From Gemmobacter megaterium (GTDB lineage Bacteria > Pseudomonadota > Alphaproteobacteria > Rhodobacterales > Rhodobacteraceae), in assembly GCF_900156815.1 (NCBI RefSeq), contig NZ_FTOT01000001.1, forward strand, positions 124,001 through 188,000: 64,000 nucleotides of DNA. Direction: 5' to 3'. The notes below the pieces were generated by a model. The model did no database searches and was not told the DNA's origin. It saw nothing but the letters and a program-made list of their open reading frames with translations. Numbering within the stretch: the stretch's first letter is position 1; each line of letters starts with the position of its first letter. This document shows positions 62,256-64,000 of the stretch, piece by piece. The position numbers and the translations under genes were made by a program.

Positions 62256-64000
62256 CTATTCTGCGGCCGCGGTCAGGGTCTTGGTCGGTGGGTGCAATGT
62301 CTGTTCCACCCGATCCAGACGCGCGGCAAGGCCCGCCCGTTCGGCATCGGCTTCGACCACGCGGCGCGAAAGCTCTTCGGGGGGCAGGGTTTCGGCCTCG
62401 GCCTCCCTGGGGCCGATGATGCCACTGAACAGCCGCGCGATCAGGCGCGAGAGGTCGTCCATGATCAGGTAGAAGGCCGGGACGACAACCAGGCTGAGCA
62501 CGGTAGAGACAATGATGCCGCCGATCACCGCCGTGGCCATCGGCGCGCGGAATGCCCCGCCTTCCCCGACGCCAAGCGCCGAAGGCAGCATTCCTGCCGA
62601 CATGGCGATCGAGGTCATCACGATGGGCTGGGCGCGCTTGTGCCCGGCCTCGATGACCGCTTTCAGCCTGTCCAGCCCCTGATTGCGCATCTCGATGGCA
62701 AAGTCGATCAGCAGGATGGCGTTCTTGGTGACGATCCCCATCAGCATCAGCATTCCGATCAACACCGGCATCGACAGCGCCGAATTGGTCAGGATCAGCG
62801 CCGCCGCCACCCCGCCGATGGCCAGCGGCAGCGACAGCAGGATGGTGAAAGGTTGGATCACCGATTTGAACAGCAGGATCAGCACCGACAGCACGAACAG
62901 CAGACCCATGATCATGGCATTGCCAAAGCTGACCATCAGTTCGTCCTGGATTTCGGCGTCGCCCGCCTTGGCCACCCGCACCGATGCCGGCAATTCCACC
63001 CCGCTGACAAGTTCCATGAAACGGTCGGTTGCAGTGCCAAGTGCCACGCCCACCGGCAGATTCGCCCCGATGGTGGCGCGGCGTTCGCGGTTCATCCGGT
63101 CGATCAGGGCCGGGCCTTGCGAAATGGTGATGTCGGCCACGGCCAGCAGCGGCACCGAGACCCCCGCGCCATTGGTCACGCGCAGCGCGCCGATCCGGGC
63201 AATGTCGGATCGCGCAACATCGTTCAGCCGGACGCGGATCGGCACCTGACGGTTGTCGATCGACAGTTTCGCCAGCGCGGCATCCTGATCGCCGATGGTG
63301 GCGACGCGGACCGCTTCGGCAATCGCGGCGGTGGTGATGCCCAGCCGCGCCGCTTCGTCAAGCCGGGGGGTGATCTGGAGTTCCGGCCGTGGCAGTGCAC
63401 CTTCGGACGACACATTGGCCAGCAGCGGATCGCCGGACAGCGCCTCCTCCAGTCGCCGCACCGCCTCGGACAGATCGGCCTCGTTCTGCGACAGGATGGA
63501 ATAGGAGATGTCGCGTTCGCCGCGGTCGTTCAGCTTGATCGAGCGGGAATCGGGGATCTGGGCCAGCCGGTCGAAGATCTCGGCCTCGATCACATTCTGC
63601 GGGCGGATGCGTCCGTGGCTCTCCATGGCCGGGATCATGTGGCCGACCAATGGCAGGCCCTGCGCAACGGTGCTCAGCCGGTAGCTCAGCCGGTGGTCCA
63701 GCCGTTCCAGAACCACGGTGATCGAGGCGCGGCGCACGTCCATGTCACCTTTGGGCGAGGCGCCGCCCAGAACATAGATGCTCTCGATCCCTTCGACATC
63801 GGCGATGGCGCGCACCATTGCAGAGGTGGTGCGGTCGGTTTCCTCAAGCGTGGTGCCGGGGGGCAGTTCGACGCTGACCGAGATGCGGCTGACATCCTCG
63901 GGGGGCATGAAGGCGCCGGGTACCTTGAGCATGAAATGCACCGAGATGATCAGCACCACGATGCCGGTGAGCAAGGTCAGATAGCGCGCGGGGATCCACA
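62256..64000 (-). CDS. RND efflux pump permease, C-terminal part (cut by window edge)
   Basis: The open frame runs past base 64000, so only the last 581 residues or so are seen. They hold the second half of an AcrB/HAE1-type permease: a membrane helix at the visible start, the periplasmic porter domain (ISVSVELPPGTTLEETDR to the RVRLNDVARSDIARIGAL region), then five or more helices. These include LLSLPLAIGGVAAALILT, MLMLMGIVTKNAILLIDFAIE and AMSAGMLPSALGVGEGGAFRAPM. A charged, coiled-coil-like tail (about 50 residues, EELSRRVVEADAERAGLAARLDRVEQTL) follows the last helix. The substrate is unknown. The adaptor gene, if any, is outside the window. Confidence 0.9.
   Translation of the reverse strand, partial: WIPARYLTLLTGIVVLIISVHFMLKVPGAFMPPEDVSRISVSVELPPGTTLEETDRTTSAMVRAIADVEGIESIYVLGGASPKGDMDVRRASITVVLERLDHRLSYRLSTVAQGLPLVGHMIPAMESHGRIRPQNVIEAEIFDRLAQIPDSRSIKLNDRGERDISYSILSQNEADLSEAVRRLEEALSGDPLLANVSSEGALPRPELQITPRLDEAARLGITTAAIAEAVRVATIGDQDAALAKLSIDNRQVPIRVRLNDVARSDIARIGALRVTNGAGVSVPLLAVADITISQGPALIDRMNRERRATIGANLPVGVALGTATDRFMELVSGVELPASVRVAKAGDAEIQDELMVSFGNAMIMGLLFVLSVLILLFKSVIQPFTILLSLPLAIGGVAAALILTNSALSMPVLIGMLMLMGIVTKNAILLIDFAIEMRNQGLDRLKAVIEAGHKRAQPIVMTSIAMSAGMLPSALGVGEGGAFRAPMATAVIGGIIVSTVLSLVVVPAFYLIMDDLSRLIARLFSGIIGPREAEAETLPPEELSRRVVEADAERAGLAARLDRVEQTLHPPTKTLTAAAE

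Overview
The window reads as ordinary chromosome of a GC-rich alphaproteobacterium, most likely a member of the Rhodobacteraceae (Rhodobacter/Paracoccus-like). Pointers are the trgA-trgB-cysK tellurite-resistance block first described in Rhodobacter sphaeroides, the short HisG that needs HisZ, perfect FNR/FnrL-type boxes, many small proteins typical of the family, and ATGA-coupled operons. I see no prophage, insertion sequence, CRISPR array or rRNA. Coding density is high on both strands.

Layout. 1-5150: argF, a TusA-like protein, an Fe-S scaffold-like protein, hisI, gluQ, trmFO and small secreted or membrane proteins. 5385-12714: leucine/isovalerate catabolism (ivd, mccB, mccA) with a nitronate monooxygenase inside the mcc pair and an ompW gene under a perfect FNR-type box. 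12842-17235: an unusual two-component operon of receiver, small membrane protein, SLC5-type transporter-histidine kinase and FliM-like protein. 17315-25189: hisN, an XRE regulator, quinone oxidoreductase, LysR, DUF1127, Bax-inhibitor-like protein, guaA, a DMT transporter and a 25-residue membrane peptide. 25208-30197: glmM, a SleB-type hydrolase and a pyruvate phosphate dikinase homologue whose ATP-grasp residues look lost. 30261-36304: alaX, an MscS channel, cysK, trgB and trgA. 36403-43501: a class V aminotransferase, a J-domain protein, bolA, a photolyase-like protein, a peptidase C26, a GST and hmgL. 43704-50806: a lysine/glutaryl-CoA degradation neighbourhood (saccharopine dehydrogenase family, fused 2-oxoacid dehydrogenase E1, gcdH, LysR). 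50770-51085: a tRNA-Leu(UAA) gene interrupted by a group I intron. 51146-64000: META protein, DUF1304 protein, acnA, lpxI-lpxB, hisS-hisZ-hisG, fabG, acpP and the C-terminal half of an RND pump cut by the window edge.

How the genes work together. Ivd, MccAB and HmgL supply the leucine pathway from isovaleryl-CoA to acetoacetate plus acetyl-CoA, except for the hydratase, which is not here. The saccharopine dehydrogenase relative and GcdH would bracket lysine breakdown to crotonyl-CoA. HisI, HisN, HisG and HisZ are four scattered histidine-synthesis steps. LpxI and LpxB are consecutive lipid A steps, and FabG plus AcpP belong to fatty-acid synthesis.

The most striking observation is the tRNA-Leu(UAA) gene on the minus strand. 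It is split in the anticodon (U34|A35) by a 230-nt sequence with group I intron core elements, the same site as the cyanobacterial and plastid tRNA-Leu intron. Others worth attention are a two-copy structured intergenic repeat with compensatory stem changes, the degenerate dikinase, the receiver-kinase-FliM operon, and a low-GC patch inside hisS. All calls come from reading the sequence; no database search was possible.
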